Source: Dickeya lacustris (GTDB lineage Bacteria; Pseudomonadota; Gammaproteobacteria; Enterobacterales; Enterobacteriaceae). From it: a stretch of DNA of 64,000 nt. Position 1 is the stretch's first letter, and each line of letters starts with the position of its first letter. Location: contig NZ_CP114280.1 in NCBI RefSeq assembly GCF_029635795.1, positions 3,968,001-4,032,000 of the forward strand. The letters run 5' to 3'. Position numbers and translations under genes: made by a program. Below, one piece after another: positions 8,921-19,805 of the stretch. A model generated the notes under the pieces. The model did not search any database and had not been told where the DNA came from. It saw nothing but the letters and a program-made list of their open reading frames with translations.

Positions 8921-10207
8921 TTAATGTTTTTCGACCGAGGAGTCGAAATCACGCTCGTTATGGCCGGTATACAACTGGCGCGGACGTGCGATTTTCAGCC
9001 CTTCGCCATGCATTTCGCTCCAGTGGGCAATCCAGCCGACGGTGCGCGCCATAGCAAAGATAACGGTGAACATGGATGAAGGAATTCCCATCGCTTTCAG
9101 GATGATGCCTGAGTAGAAATCCACGTTCGGGTAGAGTTTACGCTCAATGAAGTACGGGTCGTTGAGCGCGATATTCTCAAGCTCCATAGCGACTTCCAGC
9201 AGATCATCTTTGGTGCCGAGCTCTTTCAATACTTCATGGCAGGTCTGGCGCATGACGGTCGCGCGCGGGTCGTAGTTCTTGTAAACACGATGACCAAAGC
9301 CCATCAAACGGAACGAGTCGTTCTTGTCTTTAGCGCGTTTGATGAACGCCGGAATGTGCTCTACAGAGCTGATTTCTTCCAGCATGCGCAAACAGGCTTC
9401 GTTAGCACCACCGTGAGCAGGCCCCCACAGCGAGGCAATCCCGGCGGCGATACACGCGAACGGGTTAGCGCCTGATGAACCAGCGGTACGCACAGTAGAC
9501 GTTGATGCGTTCTGCTCGTGGTCAGCATGCAGAATCAGGATGCGATCCATTGCGCGTTCCAGCACCGGGTTAACCACATACTGTTCGCAAGGGGTGGCGA
9601 ACATCATATGCAGGAAGTTACCGGCATAAGACAAGTCATTACGCGGGTACACAAACGGCTGGCCGATGGAGTATTTGTAACACATCGCCGCCACGGTCGG
9701 CATTTTTGACAGCAGACGATAAGCGGCGATTTCACGGTGGCGTTCATTACCGATATCCAGCGAATCGTGATAGAACGCAGCCAGTGCGCCGGTGACGCCG
9801 CACAATACCGCCATCGGGTGCGAGTCGCGACGGAAACCGTGGAACAGACGGGTAATCTGTTCGTGGATCATGGTATGGCGAGTGACGGTCGTCTTGAAGG
9901 TATCATACTGTTCCTGAGTGGGCGCTTCGCCAAACAGCAGGATATAGCAAACTTCAAGATAGTTAGATTTTTCAGCCAGTTGTGCAATCGGATACCCACG
10001 GTGCAGCAACACACCCTGATCGCCATCAATGTAGGTAATCTTAGATTCACAGGAGGCGGTGGAGGTAAAACCGGGGTCAAACGTGAAGTAACCTTTAGAA
10101 CCCAGGCTACGAATATCAATTTCATCGTTGCCAAGCGTACCAGACAAAACATTCAGCTCAATCGCTTCTTTGCCGTCTATTGTAAGCGTTGCTTTCTTAT
10201 CAGCCAT
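8921..10207 (-). CDS. gltA: Citrate synthase (type II, hexameric)
   Basis: Condenses acetyl-CoA and oxaloacetate to citrate, the entry step of the TCA cycle, in the cytosol. It has 428 residues, close to E. coli GltA (427). The start [12 protein letters not shown] follows AAGGAGACTG. Motifs include [11 protein letters not shown], the His region [15 protein letters not shown] with [14 protein letters not shown] sequence ([10 protein letters not shown]), [14 protein letters not shown] and VDFYSGI. The allosteric NADH-sensitive type is expected. It is transcribed divergently from sdh, as in E. coli, across a 760-bp region. Confidence 0.98.
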   Translation of the reverse strand: MADKKATLTIDGKEAIELNVLSGTLGNDEIDIRSLGSKGYFTFDPGFTSTASCESKITYIDGDQGVLLHRGYPIAQLAEKSNYLEVCYILLFGEAPTQEQYDTFKTTVTRHTMIHEQITRLFHGFRRDSHPMAVLCGVTGALAAFYHDSLDIGNERHREIAAYRLLSKMPTVAAMCYKYSIGQPFVYPRNDLSYAGNFLHMMFATPCEQYVVNPVLERAMDRILILHADHEQNASTSTVRTAGSSGANPFACIAAGIASLWGPAHGGANEACLRMLEEISSVEHIPAFIKRAKDKNDSFRLMGFGHRVYKNYDPRATVMRQTCHEVLKELGTKDDLLEVAMELENIALNDPYFIERKLYPNVDFYSGIILKAMGIPSSMFTVIFAMARTVGWIAHWSEMHGEGLKIARPRQLYTGHNERDFDSSVEKH

Positions 10208-10390
10208 TTACAGTCTCCTTAGCGCTTTAATCTTTAATTTTAAAAATTCGTCACTGCAGAAATACCGTCATGCCCGCACGCTGGACAAAGTAAACAGACC
10301 AGACGTCGCTCTGTCGTCAGGAACAAGACTGGGTACAGAGTTGACCGTTATCGTCAGGCGGCCACTGTCAGGATGAACACATTTTGCTGC

Positions 10391-10495
10391 TCTCGAACCT
10401 GTTGTTTTCGAAACAATTGCTTTTTAAACAGTTGTTTTTGGAACTGTTGTTTTTGAAACAGTCGCTTTCGAAACCGTTGTTCTCGAACGTGTTGT
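10391..10495. repeat. Imperfect 15-bp tandem array, seven copies, between gltA and sdhC
   Basis: Seven consecutive 15-bp units start at 10391, 10406, 10421, 10436, 10451, 10466 and 10481. The plus-strand consensus is roughly TTTCGAAACAGTTGT; several copies carry the palindrome TTCGAA or TCGA. No single frame gives a plausible protein. The array is 184 bp upstream of the gltA start and about 270 bp upstream of the sdh -35, so it belongs to upstream regulatory DNA or the gltA leader. Same period as, but different sequence from, the array at 1272-1391. Confidence 0.9.
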
Positions 10496-10714
10496 TCTCC
10501 CAGCTAGGGTATTTGACCCTGTCCTGCTCTAATTGTAGCTAGTAGTTATAACTTTTCCGGGGACTTTATTTCCCCACTGTTACATAACTTTGGTGAATGG
10601 GAAAGAGCTACTGACAAGCTTTAACAGGGTCAACGTATTCTTGGGCCCTAGTTGTAATTTAAATGTTTAAGATTTGTCAAATCAGATAATTAATTTTATA
10701 TAAATTGTGAAATT

Positions 10715-10730
10715 CGTGATCTCAATCACT
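10715..10730. promoter_or_regulatory. CRP-like binding site upstream of sdhC
   Basis: The 16-mer CGTGATCTCAATCACT matches the TGTGA-N6-TCACA pattern except at the first and last base. It is centred about 80 bp upstream of the predicted sdh start point, a workable class I position. CRP control of sdh is known in E. coli; binding here is inferred. Confidence 0.55.
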
Positions 10731-10767
10731 GTTCAAGGCAAATGTGTCCAAACCGTTTGTAGGGTAA

Positions 10768-10796
10768 TTGTAATGGGAATGTGAAGTGCCTATACT
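10768..10796 (+). promoter_or_regulatory. sigma70 promoter of sdhCDAB-sucABCD
   Basis: TTGTAA (10768-10773), a 17-bp spacer and TATACT (10791-10796) form a good sigma70 promoter. It would start transcription near 10803, leaving a 165-nt leader before sdhC. It is the only strong match close to the operon. Confidence 0.7.
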
Positions 10797-10969
10797 GCCG
10801 CCAGGTCTCCGGAATACCCTGCAGTAGGAGCACCCAGTGTGATCGGTTTGTGTAGCTGAATAATTAAGGATAGTGACTCAGTTGCGCATGAACAGAGACA
10901 AACACCATCTCATCGTCCACACTGTCTGACCCCACAACAGGTCCGGAGGAAGAAAATAATAAAAGCTGT

Positions 10970-11359
10970 GTGGGCAAACCCGTGAAAAAACAAAGACCTG
11001 TCAATCTGGATCTGCAAACGATCCGATTTCCTGTTACTGCGATAGCATCTATTCTTCACCGTGTCTCCGGCGTTATTACGTTTGTGGCTGTGGGTATTTT
11101 GTTATGGCTGCTTGGCCTCTCCCTCTCTTCTGCTGAAGGGTTTGCGCAAGCGTCGGCCATTATGAGCAGCTTCATCGTGAAATTCATTGTCTGGGGCATC
11201 ATGACGGCGCTGGCTTACCATATTGTGGGCGGCCTGCGTCATTTGCTGATGGATTTTGGCTATATCGAAGAAAACTTCGAGGCCGGATCGCGGTCAGCAA
11301 AAGCCTCTTTCGTTATTACTGTCGTGCTTTCATTTTTGGCTGGAGTCCTCGTATGGTAA
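10970..11359 (+). CDS. sdhC: Succinate dehydrogenase cytochrome b556 subunit SdhC
   Basis: Membrane anchor subunit of complex II. With SdhD it holds heme b and the ubiquinone site. It has 129 residues, the same as E. coli, with three transmembrane helices. [17 protein letters not shown] and SILHRVSGV mark the N-terminal quinone-site region. [18 protein letters not shown] contains the heme-ligand histidine (about residue 84). The GTG at 10970 preserves the E. coli length; GGAGGA lies about 20 bp upstream, so a GTG at 10982 remains possible. First gene of the nine-gene sdh-suc operon. Confidence 0.96.
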   Translation: MGKPVKKQRPVNLDLQTIRFPVTAIASILHRVSGVITFVAVGILLWLLGLSLSSAEGFAQASAIMSSFIVKFIVWGIMTALAYHIVGGLRHLLMDFGYIEENFEAGSRSAKASFVITVVLSFLAGVLVW

Positions 11360-11700
11360 GCAATGCCTCCGCATTGGGGCGTAATGGCGTACACGATTGG
11401 TTGTTAATTCGCGCTTCCGCCATCGTCATCGTGCTGTATGTGCTTTATATCGTTGGCTTTGTAGCCAGCGCCGGTAAGATTACCTATGAAGTTTGGCATG
11501 GTTTCTTCGCCATGCATCTCACCAAAGTATTCACCCTGCTGACGCTGTTTGCGATTTTGATCCATGCCTGGATTGGCATGTGGCAGGTGTTGACTGACTA
11601 CATCAAACCGCTGGCTATTCGCCTGACGTTACAGTTGGCGATTGTGGTGGCGCTATTGGTGTACGTCATTTATGGAACTGTTGTGGTATGGGGTGCATGA
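11353..11700 (+). CDS. sdhD: Succinate dehydrogenase membrane anchor subunit SdhD
   Basis: Second hydrophobic anchor of complex II, 115 residues with three transmembrane helices. [16 protein letters not shown] carries the heme-ligand His (about residue 71) and the quinone-site Tyr region. It overlaps the end of sdhC by 7 bp. Its stop overlaps the sdhA start as TGATG, so the subunits are translationally coupled. Confidence 0.96.
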   Translation: MVSNASALGRNGVHDWLLIRASAIVIVLYVLYIVGFVASAGKITYEVWHGFFAMHLTKVFTLLTLFAILIHAWIGMWQVLTDYIKPLAIRLTLQLAIVVALLVYVIYGTVVVWGA

Positions 11701-13466
11701 TGAATTTGCCAATCAGAGAATTTGATGCTGTTGTTGTTGGCGCAGGCGGCGCGGGAATGCGTGCCGCATTGCAGATTTCCCAAATGGGATTGTCGTGCGC
11801 GCTGTTATCAAAAGTCTTTCCGACCCGCTCTCATACCGTTTCAGCGCAGGGTGGGATCACGGTCGCATTAGGGAATTCCCATGAAGATAACTGGGAATGG
11901 CATATGTATGACACCGTTAAAGGGTCAGACTATATCGGCGATCAGGATGCGATTGAGTACATGTGTAAAACCGGCCCGGAAGCTATTCTGGAGCTGGAAC
12001 ACATGGGATTGCCGTTCTCTCGTTTAGATGATGGCCGTATTTACCAGCGTCCGTTTGGTGGCCAGTCCAAAAATTTCGGCGGCGAGCAGGCGGCGCGTAC
12101 GGCGGCAGCGGCAGACCGTACCGGTCACGCCTTGTTGCATACGCTGTATCAACAGAACCTGAAAAATCACACCACCATCTTTTCCGAATGGTATGCGCTT
12201 GATCTGGTGAAAAATCAGGATGGCGCGGTAGTGGGATGCACCGCTATCTGTATTGAAACCGGCGAGGTTGTTTATTTCAAAGCCCGTGCCACGGTGCTGG
12301 CCACCGGTGGCGCTGGCCGTATTTATCAGTCTACGACCAATGCGCACATCAATACCGGCGATGGCGTCGGCATGGCGCTGCGTGCCGGTGTGCCGGTACA
12401 AGATATGGAAATGTGGCAGTTCCACCCGACCGGTATCGCCGGTGCCGGGGTGCTGGTGACAGAGGGATGCCGTGGCGAAGGCGGTTATCTGCTGAATAAA
12501 CACGGTGAGCGTTTCATGGAGCGCTATGCGCCAAACGCTAAAGACCTGGCCGGCCGTGATGTGGTTGCCCGTTCTATCATGATTGAAATTCGTGAAGGAC
12601 GAGGTTGTGAAGGCCCGTGGGGGCCGCATGCCAAGCTGAAACTGGATCACTTAGGTAAAGAGGTGCTGGAGTCTCGCTTGCCGGGGATTCTTGAATTATC
12701 ACGCACGTTTGCCCATGTCGATCCGGTCAAAGAACCAATTCCGGTCATTCCAACCTGCCATTACATGATGGGGGGAATCCCAACCAAAGTGACCGGTCAG
12801 GCATTGACGGTAAACGAGAAGGGCGAAGATGTTGTGATCCCGGGGCTGTTTGCTGTGGGTGAAATCGCCTGCGTATCGGTACACGGTGCGAACCGTTTGG
12901 GTGGCAACTCCCTGCTTGATCTGGTGGTGTTTGGCCGTTCTGCTGGCATGCATTTGCAAGAGTCTTTGGCTGAACAGGGCGCAAGCCGTGATGCCAGCGA
13001 TTCGGATATCGAGGCTTCACTGGACAGACTTAACCGTTGGAATACCACACGCTCCGGCGAAGATCCGGTAGAAATCCGCAAAGCGTTGCAATCTTGCATG
13101 CAGAATAACTTCTCGGTATTCCGTGAAGGCGACGCCATGGCGAAAGGGCTGGAAGAGTTGAAAGTGATCCGTGAGCGCCTGAAAAATGCTCGGCTGGATG
13201 ACACATCAAGTGATTTCAATACCCAGCGTATTGAATGTCTGGAACTGGATAACCTGATGGAAACGGCCTACGCCACTGCGGTATCGGCGAACTTCCGTAC
13301 CGAAAGCCGTGGTGCTCATAGCCGATTCGACTATCCTGATCGTGATGACGAAAATTGGTTATGCCATTCGCTGTATCAACCGCAAACTGAAAGCATGACC
13401 CGCCGTGAGGTGAACATGCAGCCAAAACTGCGCCCGGCGTTCCCGCCGAAAGTGCGTACCTATTAA
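11700..13466 (+). CDS. sdhA: Succinate dehydrogenase flavoprotein subunit SdhA
   Basis: Catalytic FAD subunit that oxidises succinate to fumarate at the cytoplasmic face of complex II. Starting at ATG 11700 gives 588 residues, identical in length to E. coli. Motifs seen are the dinucleotide fold [13 protein letters not shown], the FAD-linked His segment [10 protein letters not shown], the active-site [31 protein letters not shown] and [12 protein letters not shown]. Earlier in-frame ATGs at 11688 and 11697 lie inside sdhD and lack family support. Confidence 0.98.
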   Translation: MNLPIREFDAVVVGAGGAGMRAALQISQMGLSCALLSKVFPTRSHTVSAQGGITVALGNSHEDNWEWHMYDTVKGSDYIGDQDAIEYMCKTGPEAILELEHMGLPFSRLDDGRIYQRPFGGQSKNFGGEQAARTAAAADRTGHALLHTLYQQNLKNHTTIFSEWYALDLVKNQDGAVVGCTAICIETGEVVYFKARATVLATGGAGRIYQSTTNAHINTGDGVGMALRAGVPVQDMEMWQFHPTGIAGAGVLVTEGCRGEGGYLLNKHGERFMERYAPNAKDLAGRDVVARSIMIEIREGRGCEGPWGPHAKLKLDHLGKEVLESRLPGILELSRTFAHVDPVKEPIPVIPTCHYMMGGIPTKVTGQALTVNEKGEDVVIPGLFAVGEIACVSVHGANRLGGNSLLDLVVFGRSAGMHLQESLAEQGASRDASDSDIEASLDRLNRWNTTRSGEDPVEIRKALQSCMQNNFSVFREGDAMAKGLEELKVIRERLKNARLDDTSSDFNTQRIECLELDNLMETAYATAVSANFRTESRGAHSRFDYPDRDDENWLCHSLYQPQTESMTRREVNMQPKLRPAFPPKVRTY

Positions 13467-13484
13467 TTGTGCGGAGAGAAAGCG

Positions 13485-14201
13485 ATGAAAGTTGAATTTT
13501 CCATTTATCGTTATAACCCGGATGTCGATAACGCGCCGCGCATGCAGGACTATACGCTGGACGCGGAAGATGGCCGAGACATGATGCTGCTCGATGCGTT
13601 GATTCTCCTGAAAGAGCAGGACCCGACGCTGGCCTTTCGACGTTCGTGCCGTGAAGGGGTGTGTGGCTCCGACGGCCTGAACATGAATGGCAAGAATGGC
13701 CTGGCGTGTATCACACCGGTTTCCACATTGCGTAACGGTAATAACAAAATTGTGATCCGACCATTACCTGGATTACCGGTTGTACGCGATTTGGTGGTGG
13801 ACATGGGCCAGTTCTATGCTCAATATGAGAAAATTAAACCTTACCTGTTGAATAATGGGAAAAATCCACCCGCACGTGAACATTTGCAGGCACCGGAACA
13901 GCGCGAAAAATTGGATGGATTATACGAGTGCATCATGTGTGCCTGTTGCTCCACCTCATGCCCGTCATTCTGGTGGAACCCGGATAAGTTTATCGGGCCT
14001 GCGGGATTGCTGGCGGCATACCGTTTCCTGATTGATAGTCGTGACACGGAAACCCAGTCGCGTCTGGATGATTTGAATGATGCTTTTAGTGTCTTCCGTT
14101 GCCACAGCATTATGAATTGCGTCAGCGTGTGTCCTAAAGGGCTAAACCCGACGCGGGCGATAGGGCATATAAAATCGATGTTGCTACAACGTAGCGCCTG
14201 A
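13485..14201 (+). CDS. sdhB: Succinate dehydrogenase iron-sulfur subunit SdhB
   Basis: Electron-transfer subunit of complex II with three clusters, 238 residues as in E. coli. The [2Fe-2S] motif is SCREGVCGSDG with a later LAC. The [4Fe-4S] motif is CIMCACCSTSCPSFWW. The [3Fe-4S] region is CHSIMNCVSVCPKGLNP. ATG 13485 is preceded by GGAGAG at correct spacing; the in-frame ATG at 13467 would add six residues unlike the family. It lies 18 bp after sdhA. Confidence 0.97.
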   Translation: MKVEFSIYRYNPDVDNAPRMQDYTLDAEDGRDMMLLDALILLKEQDPTLAFRRSCREGVCGSDGLNMNGKNGLACITPVSTLRNGNNKIVIRPLPGLPVVRDLVVDMGQFYAQYEKIKPYLLNNGKNPPAREHLQAPEQREKLDGLYECIMCACCSTSCPSFWWNPDKFIGPAGLLAAYRFLIDSRDTETQSRLDDLNDAFSVFRCHSIMNCVSVCPKGLNPTRAIGHIKSMLLQRSA

Positions 14202-14220
14202 TTACTCAGGACACTATCGC

Positions 14221-14246
14221 AGCTCCCCTGTCGCAACAGGGGAGCT
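14221..14246. other. Perfect 11-bp inverted repeat between sdhB and sucA
   Basis: AGCTCCCCTGT, loop CGCA, ACAGGGGAGCT: a stable GC-rich hairpin 20 bp after sdhB. No T-run follows, so it is not a classical terminator. It could be an RNA-stability or partial-termination element between the sdh and suc parts of the operon. A second weaker structure (14262-14291) precedes a run of six T. Confidence 0.75.
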
Positions 14247-14438
14247 GATAGGAAATCTTTAAAAACCGGCTCAGGCGCCGAACCGTTTTTTAAAGGTTCC
14301 TTCTGGATAGGAATATCTGCCTCGTGCGTCAGAAGGCACTGTAAATGAACCGTTTTTACGGCTTTCCGTTTGATAACGGCAAGATAAAACATGTTAACCA
14401 CGGCGAAAACTGAAGGCTTATTAGCTTAAGGGATCACA

Positions 14439-17246
14439 ATGCAGAACGGCGCAATGAAGGCCTGGCTGGATTCCTCCTATCTGGCGGGCGCAAACCAGTC
14501 CTACATAGAGCAGCTCTATGAAGATTTTTTAACGGATCCAGATTCTATTGATCAGAGCTGGCGTTCGATCTTTCAACAACTTCCTACCACTGGGGTTAAA
14601 CCCGATCAACTGCACTCTAAAACACGGGATTATTTCCGTCGCCTGGCGAAAGATGCGGCGCGTTATACGTCTTCGATTACCGATCCTGACAGCGATGCAA
14701 AGCAGGTTAAAGTCCTGCAATTGATCAACGCATTCCGCTTCCGTGGGCATCAGCATGCCAATCTTGACCCACTCGGTTTATGGAAACAGGAACGCGTTGC
14801 CGATCTGGATTTGGCTTATCACAATTTGACGGATGACGACCTCAAAGAGAGCTTTAATGTCGGGTCATTCGCGATAGGTAAAGACACTATGCAACTGGGC
14901 GAGCTTTATGCGGCCCTCAAGCAAACCTATTGCGGCTCGATTGGTGCGGAATACATGCACATTACCAACACCGATGAAAAGCGCTGGATTCAGCAGCGTA
15001 TTGAGTCAGTTGTTGGGCAGCCCAGTTTTAGCAATGAAGAAAGAAAACGCTTTCTGAAAGAGTTAACGGCGGCAGAAGGGCTGGAGCGTTATCTGGGAGC
15101 CAAATTCCCCGGCGCGAAACGCTTTTCGCTGGAAGGCGGCGACGCATTAATCCCGATGCTTAAGGAGATGATCCGGCATGCAGGGAAAAACGGCACACGC
15201 GAAGTTGTTATGGGGATGGCCCACCGTGGTCGTCTCAATGTGCTGGTCAATGTCATGGGGAAAAAACCCCAGGATCTGTTCGATGAATTCTCTGGTAAGC
15301 ATAAAGATCACCTCGGCACAGGTGACGTGAAATATCATCAGGGTTTCTCATCGGATATGGAAACCGAAGGCGGCAAAGTACATCTGGCGCTGGCGTTTAA
15401 CCCGTCGCACCTGGAAATTGTCAGCCCGGTGGTGATGGGGTCGGTTCGTGCGCGTATTGACCGTCTCGATAAACCAAGCAGTTCGCTGGTGTTGCCGATT
15501 ACGATTCACGGTGACGCTGCGATTGCTGGGCAGGGCGTTGTGCAAGAGACGCTGAACATGTCTCAGGCTCGTGGCTATGAAGTTGGCGGGACTATCCGTA
15601 TTGTGATTAACAATCAGGTAGGTTTTACCACGTCCAACCCTCGTGATGCCCGTTCAACGGAATACTGTACCGATATTGGCAAGATGGTGCAGGCCCCCAT
15701 TTTCCACGTTAATGCCGACGATCCCGAAGCTGTCGCGTTTGTTACCCGCTTGGCTCTGGATTTCCGCAATACGTTCAAGCGTGATGTCTTTATCGATCTG
15801 GTGTGTTATCGCCGCCATGGTCATAACGAAGCCGATGAGCCGAGTGCGACTCAACCGGTGATGTACCAGAAAATTAAAAAGCACCCGACGCCGCGTAAAA
15901 TCTACGCCGATCGTCTTGAGCAGCAGAAGCTTGCTACGCTTGAAGATGCAACGGAGTTGGTGAACCTCTATCGCGATGCGCTGGACGCTGGTGAATGTGT
16001 GGTAGACGAATGGCGACCAATGGATATGCACTCTTTCGCCTGGATGTCTTATCTCAACCATGAGTGGGATGAGCCTTACCCACATACGGTGGAAACCAAA
16101 CGCTTACAGGAATTGGCTCGCCGCATCAGTGAAGTGCCAACGGCGCTGGAGATGCAGCCGCGCGTGGCCAAGATTTACAATGATCGGGCGGAAATGGCCG
16201 CAGGTGAGAAAGCGTTTGACTGGGGCGGTGCCGAGACATTGGCCTATGCGACGCTGGTTGACGAGGGCATCCCGGTGCGTTTATCGGGTGAAGATGCCGG
16301 TCGTGGTACGTTTTTCCATCGGCATGCCGTGGTACACAACCAGAAAGGCGGTTCTACTTATACACCGCTGATGCATGTTCACAATGCGCAAGGCGTGTTT
16401 AATGTCTGGGACTCGGTGCTGTCGGAAGAAGCGGTTCTGGCATTCGAATATGGTTATGCCACGGCAGAACCGCGCACGTTGACTATCTGGGAAGCACAGT
16501 TCGGCGATTTTGCCAACGGCGCACAGGTTGTTATCGATCAGTTCATTAGTTCCGGTGAGCAGAAATGGGGACGTATGTGCGGTCTGGTGATGTTACTGCC
16601 GCACGGTTACGAAGGTCAGGGGCCGGAGCACTCCTCGGCGCGTCTTGAGCGCTATCTGCAATTGTGTGCAGAGCAAAATATGCAGGTCTGTGTGCCGTCT
16701 ACGCCGGCGCAGGTGTATCACATGCTACGTCGTCAGGCGCTGCGTGGTATGCGCCGTCCGCTGATTGTCATGTCCCCCAAATCGCTGCTGCGCCATCCTC
16801 TGGCTATTTCGTCACTGGATGAATTGGCGAATGGTCAGTTCCAGCCGGCCATCGGTGAAATTGATGCACTTGATCCAAAAGCAGTGAAGCGCGTCGTGCT
16901 GTGCTCTGGCAAGGTCTACTATGATTTACTGGAGCAACGTCGTAAAAACGAGCAGAACGATGTGGCGATTGTACGTATTGAGCAGTTATACCCGTTCCCG
17001 CATCAAGCGGTACAGGCTGCACTGGAGCCTTTTGCCCATGTGCATGATTTTGTCTGGTGCCAGGAAGAGCCGTTGAATCAGGGGGCATGGTACTGTAGCC
17101 AGCACCATTTCCGTGAGGTCATTCCATTTGGTGCCTCGTTGCGGTATGCCGGTCGTCCGGCCTCTGCTTCACCCGCCGTCGGCTATATGTCCGTACACCA
17201 GAAACAACAGCAAGCTCTGGTTAATGACGCGCTGAACGTTAATTAA
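14439..17246 (+). CDS. sucA: 2-oxoglutarate dehydrogenase E1 component SucA
   Basis: Thiamine-diphosphate dehydrogenase that decarboxylates 2-oxoglutarate and passes the succinyl group to SucB lipoate. It has 935 residues (E. coli 933), starting MQNGAMKAWLDSSYLAG. Seen in order: the E1-specific N-terminal arm, FRFRGHQHANLDPLG, GMAHRGRLNVLVNVMGK, GDAAIAGQGVVQETLNMSQ, the ThDP/Mg region YRRHGHNEADEPSATQP, GEDAGRGTFFHRHAV and the transketolase C-terminal domain. It follows sdhB by 237 bp in the same operon. Confidence 0.98.
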   Translation: MQNGAMKAWLDSSYLAGANQSYIEQLYEDFLTDPDSIDQSWRSIFQQLPTTGVKPDQLHSKTRDYFRRLAKDAARYTSSITDPDSDAKQVKVLQLINAFRFRGHQHANLDPLGLWKQERVADLDLAYHNLTDDDLKESFNVGSFAIGKDTMQLGELYAALKQTYCGSIGAEYMHITNTDEKRWIQQRIESVVGQPSFSNEERKRFLKELTAAEGLERYLGAKFPGAKRFSLEGGDALIPMLKEMIRHAGKNGTREVVMGMAHRGRLNVLVNVMGKKPQDLFDEFSGKHKDHLGTGDVKYHQGFSSDMETEGGKVHLALAFNPSHLEIVSPVVMGSVRARIDRLDKPSSSLVLPITIHGDAAIAGQGVVQETLNMSQARGYEVGGTIRIVINNQVGFTTSNPRDARSTEYCTDIGKMVQAPIFHVNADDPEAVAFVTRLALDFRNTFKRDVFIDLVCYRRHGHNEADEPSATQPVMYQKIKKHPTPRKIYADRLEQQKLATLEDATELVNLYRDALDAGECVVDEWRPMDMHSFAWMSYLNHEWDEPYPHTVETKRLQELARRISEVPTALEMQPRVAKIYNDRAEMAAGEKAFDWGGAETLAYATLVDEGIPVRLSGEDAGRGTFFHRHAVVHNQKGGSTYTPLMHVHNAQGVFNVWDSVLSEEAVLAFEYGYATAEPRTLTIWEAQFGDFANGAQVVIDQFISSGEQKWGRMCGLVMLLPHGYEGQGPEHSSARLERYLQLCAEQNMQVCVPSTPAQVYHMLRRQALRGMRRPLIVMSPKSLLRHPLAISSLDELANGQFQPAIGEIDALDPKAVKRVVLCSGKVYYDLLEQRRKNEQNDVAIVRIEQLYPFPHQAVQAALEPFAHVHDFVWCQEEPLNQGAWYCSQHHFREVIPFGASLRYAGRPASASPAVGYMSVHQKQQQALVNDALNVN

Positions 17247-17263
17247 ATAAATAAGGATAGATA

Positions 17264-18478
17264 ATGAGTAGCGTAGACATTCTTGTTCCTGATCTGCCTG
17301 AGTCAGTCGCTGATGCCACTGTGGCGACCTGGCACAAGAAACCGGGCGATAGCGTCCAGCGTGACGAAGTGCTGGTTGAAATTGAAACAGACAAAGTGGT
17401 GTTAGAAGTGCCAGCCATTGAAGCGGGTGTGCTGGAGGTGGTACTGGAGGCCGAAGGCGCGACGGTGACTTCACGTCAAGTGCTTGGGCGTCTTCGCCCG
17501 GGAGATAACTCCGGCAAAGAAACCAGTGAGAAAGCACAAAGCAAAGAGTCAACCCCAGCACAGCGTCATACCGCAGGACTGGAAGATGAGAATAATGAGG
17601 CCCTCAGCCCGGCAATTCGTCGCCTGATTGCTGAACACGATCTGGATGCTGCGGCTATTAAAGGCAGCGGAGTCGGTGGCCGTATTACGCGCGAGGATGT
17701 CGAGAAGCATTTGGCCAGCCAGAAAAAAGCGCCAGCGGCAGCGCCTGATGTGGTTGCTTCAGCACCGGTACTGGCGGGGCGCAGTGAAAAACGTGTGCCA
17801 ATGACTCGCCTGCGTAAGCGTGTTGCCGAGCGTTTGCTGGAAGCGAAAAACAGCACCGCGATGTTGACGACATTTAATGAAGTCAACATGCAGCCGATTA
17901 TGGAACTGCGCAAGCAGTATGGCGAAGCCTTCGAGAAACGCCATGGCGTTCGTTTGGGTTTCATGTCGTTCTATATCAAGGCTGTTGTCGAGGCACTGAA
18001 ACGCTATCCAGAAGTGAATGCATCTATCGATGGCGAAGACGTGGTGTACCACAATTACTTCGATGTCAGTATCGCGGTATCGACCCCACGCGGGCTGGTA
18101 ACTCCGGTGCTGAAAGATGTTGATCTGCTGGGCATGGCAGAGATAGAGAAGAAAATTAAAGAACTGGCAGTGAAAGGCCGCGACGGTAAATTAACCGTTG
18201 AGGAACTGACTGGCGGCAACTTTACCATCACCAATGGTGGCGTGTTCGGTTCGCTGATGTCTACGCCGATTATCAACCCGCCACAGAGCGCGATTTTGGG
18301 TATGCATGCCATTAAAGATCGTCCAATGGCCGTTGATGGTCAGGTTGTTATCCTGCCGATGATGTATCTGGCGTTGTCCTACGATCATCGCCTGATTGAT
18401 GGCCGTGAGTCGGTCGGTTTCCTTGTCACCGTGAAAGAGATGCTCGAAGATCCGGCACGTTTGCTGCTGGACGTCTGA
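17264..18478 (+). CDS. sucB: Dihydrolipoyl succinyltransferase E2 component SucB
   Basis: Core of the 2-oxoglutarate dehydrogenase complex; it transfers succinyl from lipoate to CoA. 404 residues: lipoyl domain 1-78 with the lipoylated Lys in ETDKVVLEV (residue 44), an E3/E1-binding domain near 110-148 ([25 protein letters not shown]), and a catalytic domain ending with the active-site motif [11 protein letters not shown]. It starts 17 bp after sucA behind AAGGAT. Confidence 0.98.
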   Translation: MSSVDILVPDLPESVADATVATWHKKPGDSVQRDEVLVEIETDKVVLEVPAIEAGVLEVVLEAEGATVTSRQVLGRLRPGDNSGKETSEKAQSKESTPAQRHTAGLEDENNEALSPAIRRLIAEHDLDAAAIKGSGVGGRITREDVEKHLASQKKAPAAAPDVVASAPVLAGRSEKRVPMTRLRKRVAERLLEAKNSTAMLTTFNEVNMQPIMELRKQYGEAFEKRHGVRLGFMSFYIKAVVEALKRYPEVNASIDGEDVVYHNYFDVSIAVSTPRGLVTPVLKDVDLLGMAEIEKKIKELAVKGRDGKLTVEELTGGNFTITNGGVFGSLMSTPIINPPQSAILGMHAIKDRPMAVDGQVVILPMMYLALSYDHRLIDGRESVGFLVTVKEMLEDPARLLLDV

Positions 18479-18638
18479 CACACTACGGTGAAAGAAAGGC
18501 GGTTGGCCTGCGTCTGACCGCCTCGACAACAAGTGCTATGCAGGCCGCTGCGCGAATGAATGATGAAATGAATGTAGCGGCATTATCCACGATAGAAAGT
18601 CGCGAGACTTATCTGCAAACCTAAATGGATAGAACATC

Positions 18639-19805
18639 ATGAATTTACATGAGTATCAGGCAAAACAACTCTTTGCTCGGTATGGTTTACCTGCCCCAAC
18701 TGGTTATGCCTGCACAACACCGCGTGAAGCGGAAGAAGCTGCATCAAAAATTGGTGCCGGTCCTTGGGTAGTCAAATGTCAGGTACACGCAGGCGGTCGC
18801 GGTAAAGCGGGTGGCGTGAAACTGGTTAACAGTAAAGAAGAGATTCGCACCTTTGCTGAAAACTGGTTGGGTAAACGTCTGGTGACGTATCAGACAGATG
18901 CTAATGGCCAGCCTGTCCACCAAATCCTGGTGGAAGGTGCGACTGATATCGATAAAGAGCTCTATCTCGGTGCGGTCGTAGACCGTGGCAGCCGTCGCGT
19001 CGTCTTTATGGCTTCGACAGAGGGTGGCGTCGAGATTGAGAAAGTGGCTGAGGAAACGCCGCATCTGATTCATAAAGTCGCGCTTGATCCGCTCACCGGG
19101 CCACAGCCGTATCAAGGACGTGAGCTGGCGTTTAAGCTGGGTCTGGAAGGCAAGCAGGTTGCTCAGTTCACCAAAATTTTCATGGGATTGGCAACGCTGT
19201 TCCTGGAGCGCGATCTGGCGCTGGTAGAAATTAACCCGCTGGTTATTACCAAGCAGGGCGATTTAATTTGTCTGGACGGCAAACTGGGTGCTGACGGCAA
19301 TGCGTTATTCCGCCAGCCGGAACTGCGTGAAATGCGTGATCCGTCCCAGGAAGATGCCCGTGAAGCTCATGCCGCGCAGTGGGAACTGAACTATGTCGCA
19401 TTAGACGGTAACATCGGTTGCATGGTCAACGGTGCTGGTCTGGCGATGGGGACGATGGATATCGTTAAACTTCATGGCGGCTCTCCGGCTAACTTCCTTG
19501 ATGTGGGCGGTGGTGCGACCAAAGAGCGTGTGACTGAAGCGTTTAAAATCATTTTGTCTGATGACAAGGTGAAAGCCGTTCTGGTGAATATTTTCGGTGG
19601 CATCGTGCGCTGTGACCTGATTGCCGACGGTATTATCGGTGCCGTTGCCGAGGTTGGCGTGAATGTTCCGGTAGTCGTTCGTCTGGAAGGAAATAATGCG
19701 GAACTGGGTGCGCAGAAACTGGCGGATAGTGGTTTGAACATCATTGCTGCGACCAGCCTGACGGATGCGGCTCAACAAGTGGTTGCAGCCGTGGAGGGTA
19801 AATAA
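18639..19805 (+). CDS. sucC: Succinyl-CoA synthetase beta subunit SucC
   Basis: ADP/GDP-forming ligase subunit with an ATP-grasp nucleotide-binding domain and the succinate site. It has 388 residues like E. coli, starting [18 protein letters not shown]. Typical blocks are [53 protein letters not shown] and [11 protein letters not shown]. The 160-bp gap after sucB contains an AGGCGGT...ACCGCCT hairpin (about 18496-18523) and no gene. It overlaps sucD by one base (TAATG). Confidence 0.98.
   Translation: MNLHEYQAKQLFARYGLPAPTGYACTTPREAEEAASKIGAGPWVVKCQVHAGGRGKAGGVKLVNSKEEIRTFAENWLGKRLVTYQTDANGQPVHQILVEGATDIDKELYLGAVVDRGSRRVVFMASTEGGVEIEKVAEETPHLIHKVALDPLTGPQPYQGRELAFKLGLEGKQVAQFTKIFMGLATLFLERDLALVEINPLVITKQGDLICLDGKLGADGNALFRQPELREMRDPSQEDAREAHAAQWELNYVALDGNIGCMVNGAGLAMGTMDIVKLHGGSPANFLDVGGGATKERVTEAFKIILSDDKVKAVLVNIFGGIVRCDLIADGIIGAVAEVGVNVPVVVRLEGNNAELGAQKLADSGLNIIAATSLTDAAQQVVAAVEGK

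Larger units (their letters stand above)
10208..10969. other. gltA-sdhC divergent control region
   Basis: About 760 bp without a gene. It contains the second 15-bp array (10391-10495), an AT-rich block (10650-10710) with ArcA-like TTAATT elements, a CRP-like palindrome (10715-10730), the sdh promoter (10768-10796) and a roughly 165-nt sdhC leader. The gltA promoter was not pinned down. E. coli sdh is controlled by ArcA, Fnr, CRP and RyhB through this region; here only CRP- and ArcA-like sequences are visible. Confidence 0.75.

Noticed and set aside
1272..10495. CRISPR arrays
   Set aside because: The 15-bp units are contiguous with no spacers, repeats are too short, and no cas genes are present in the window.
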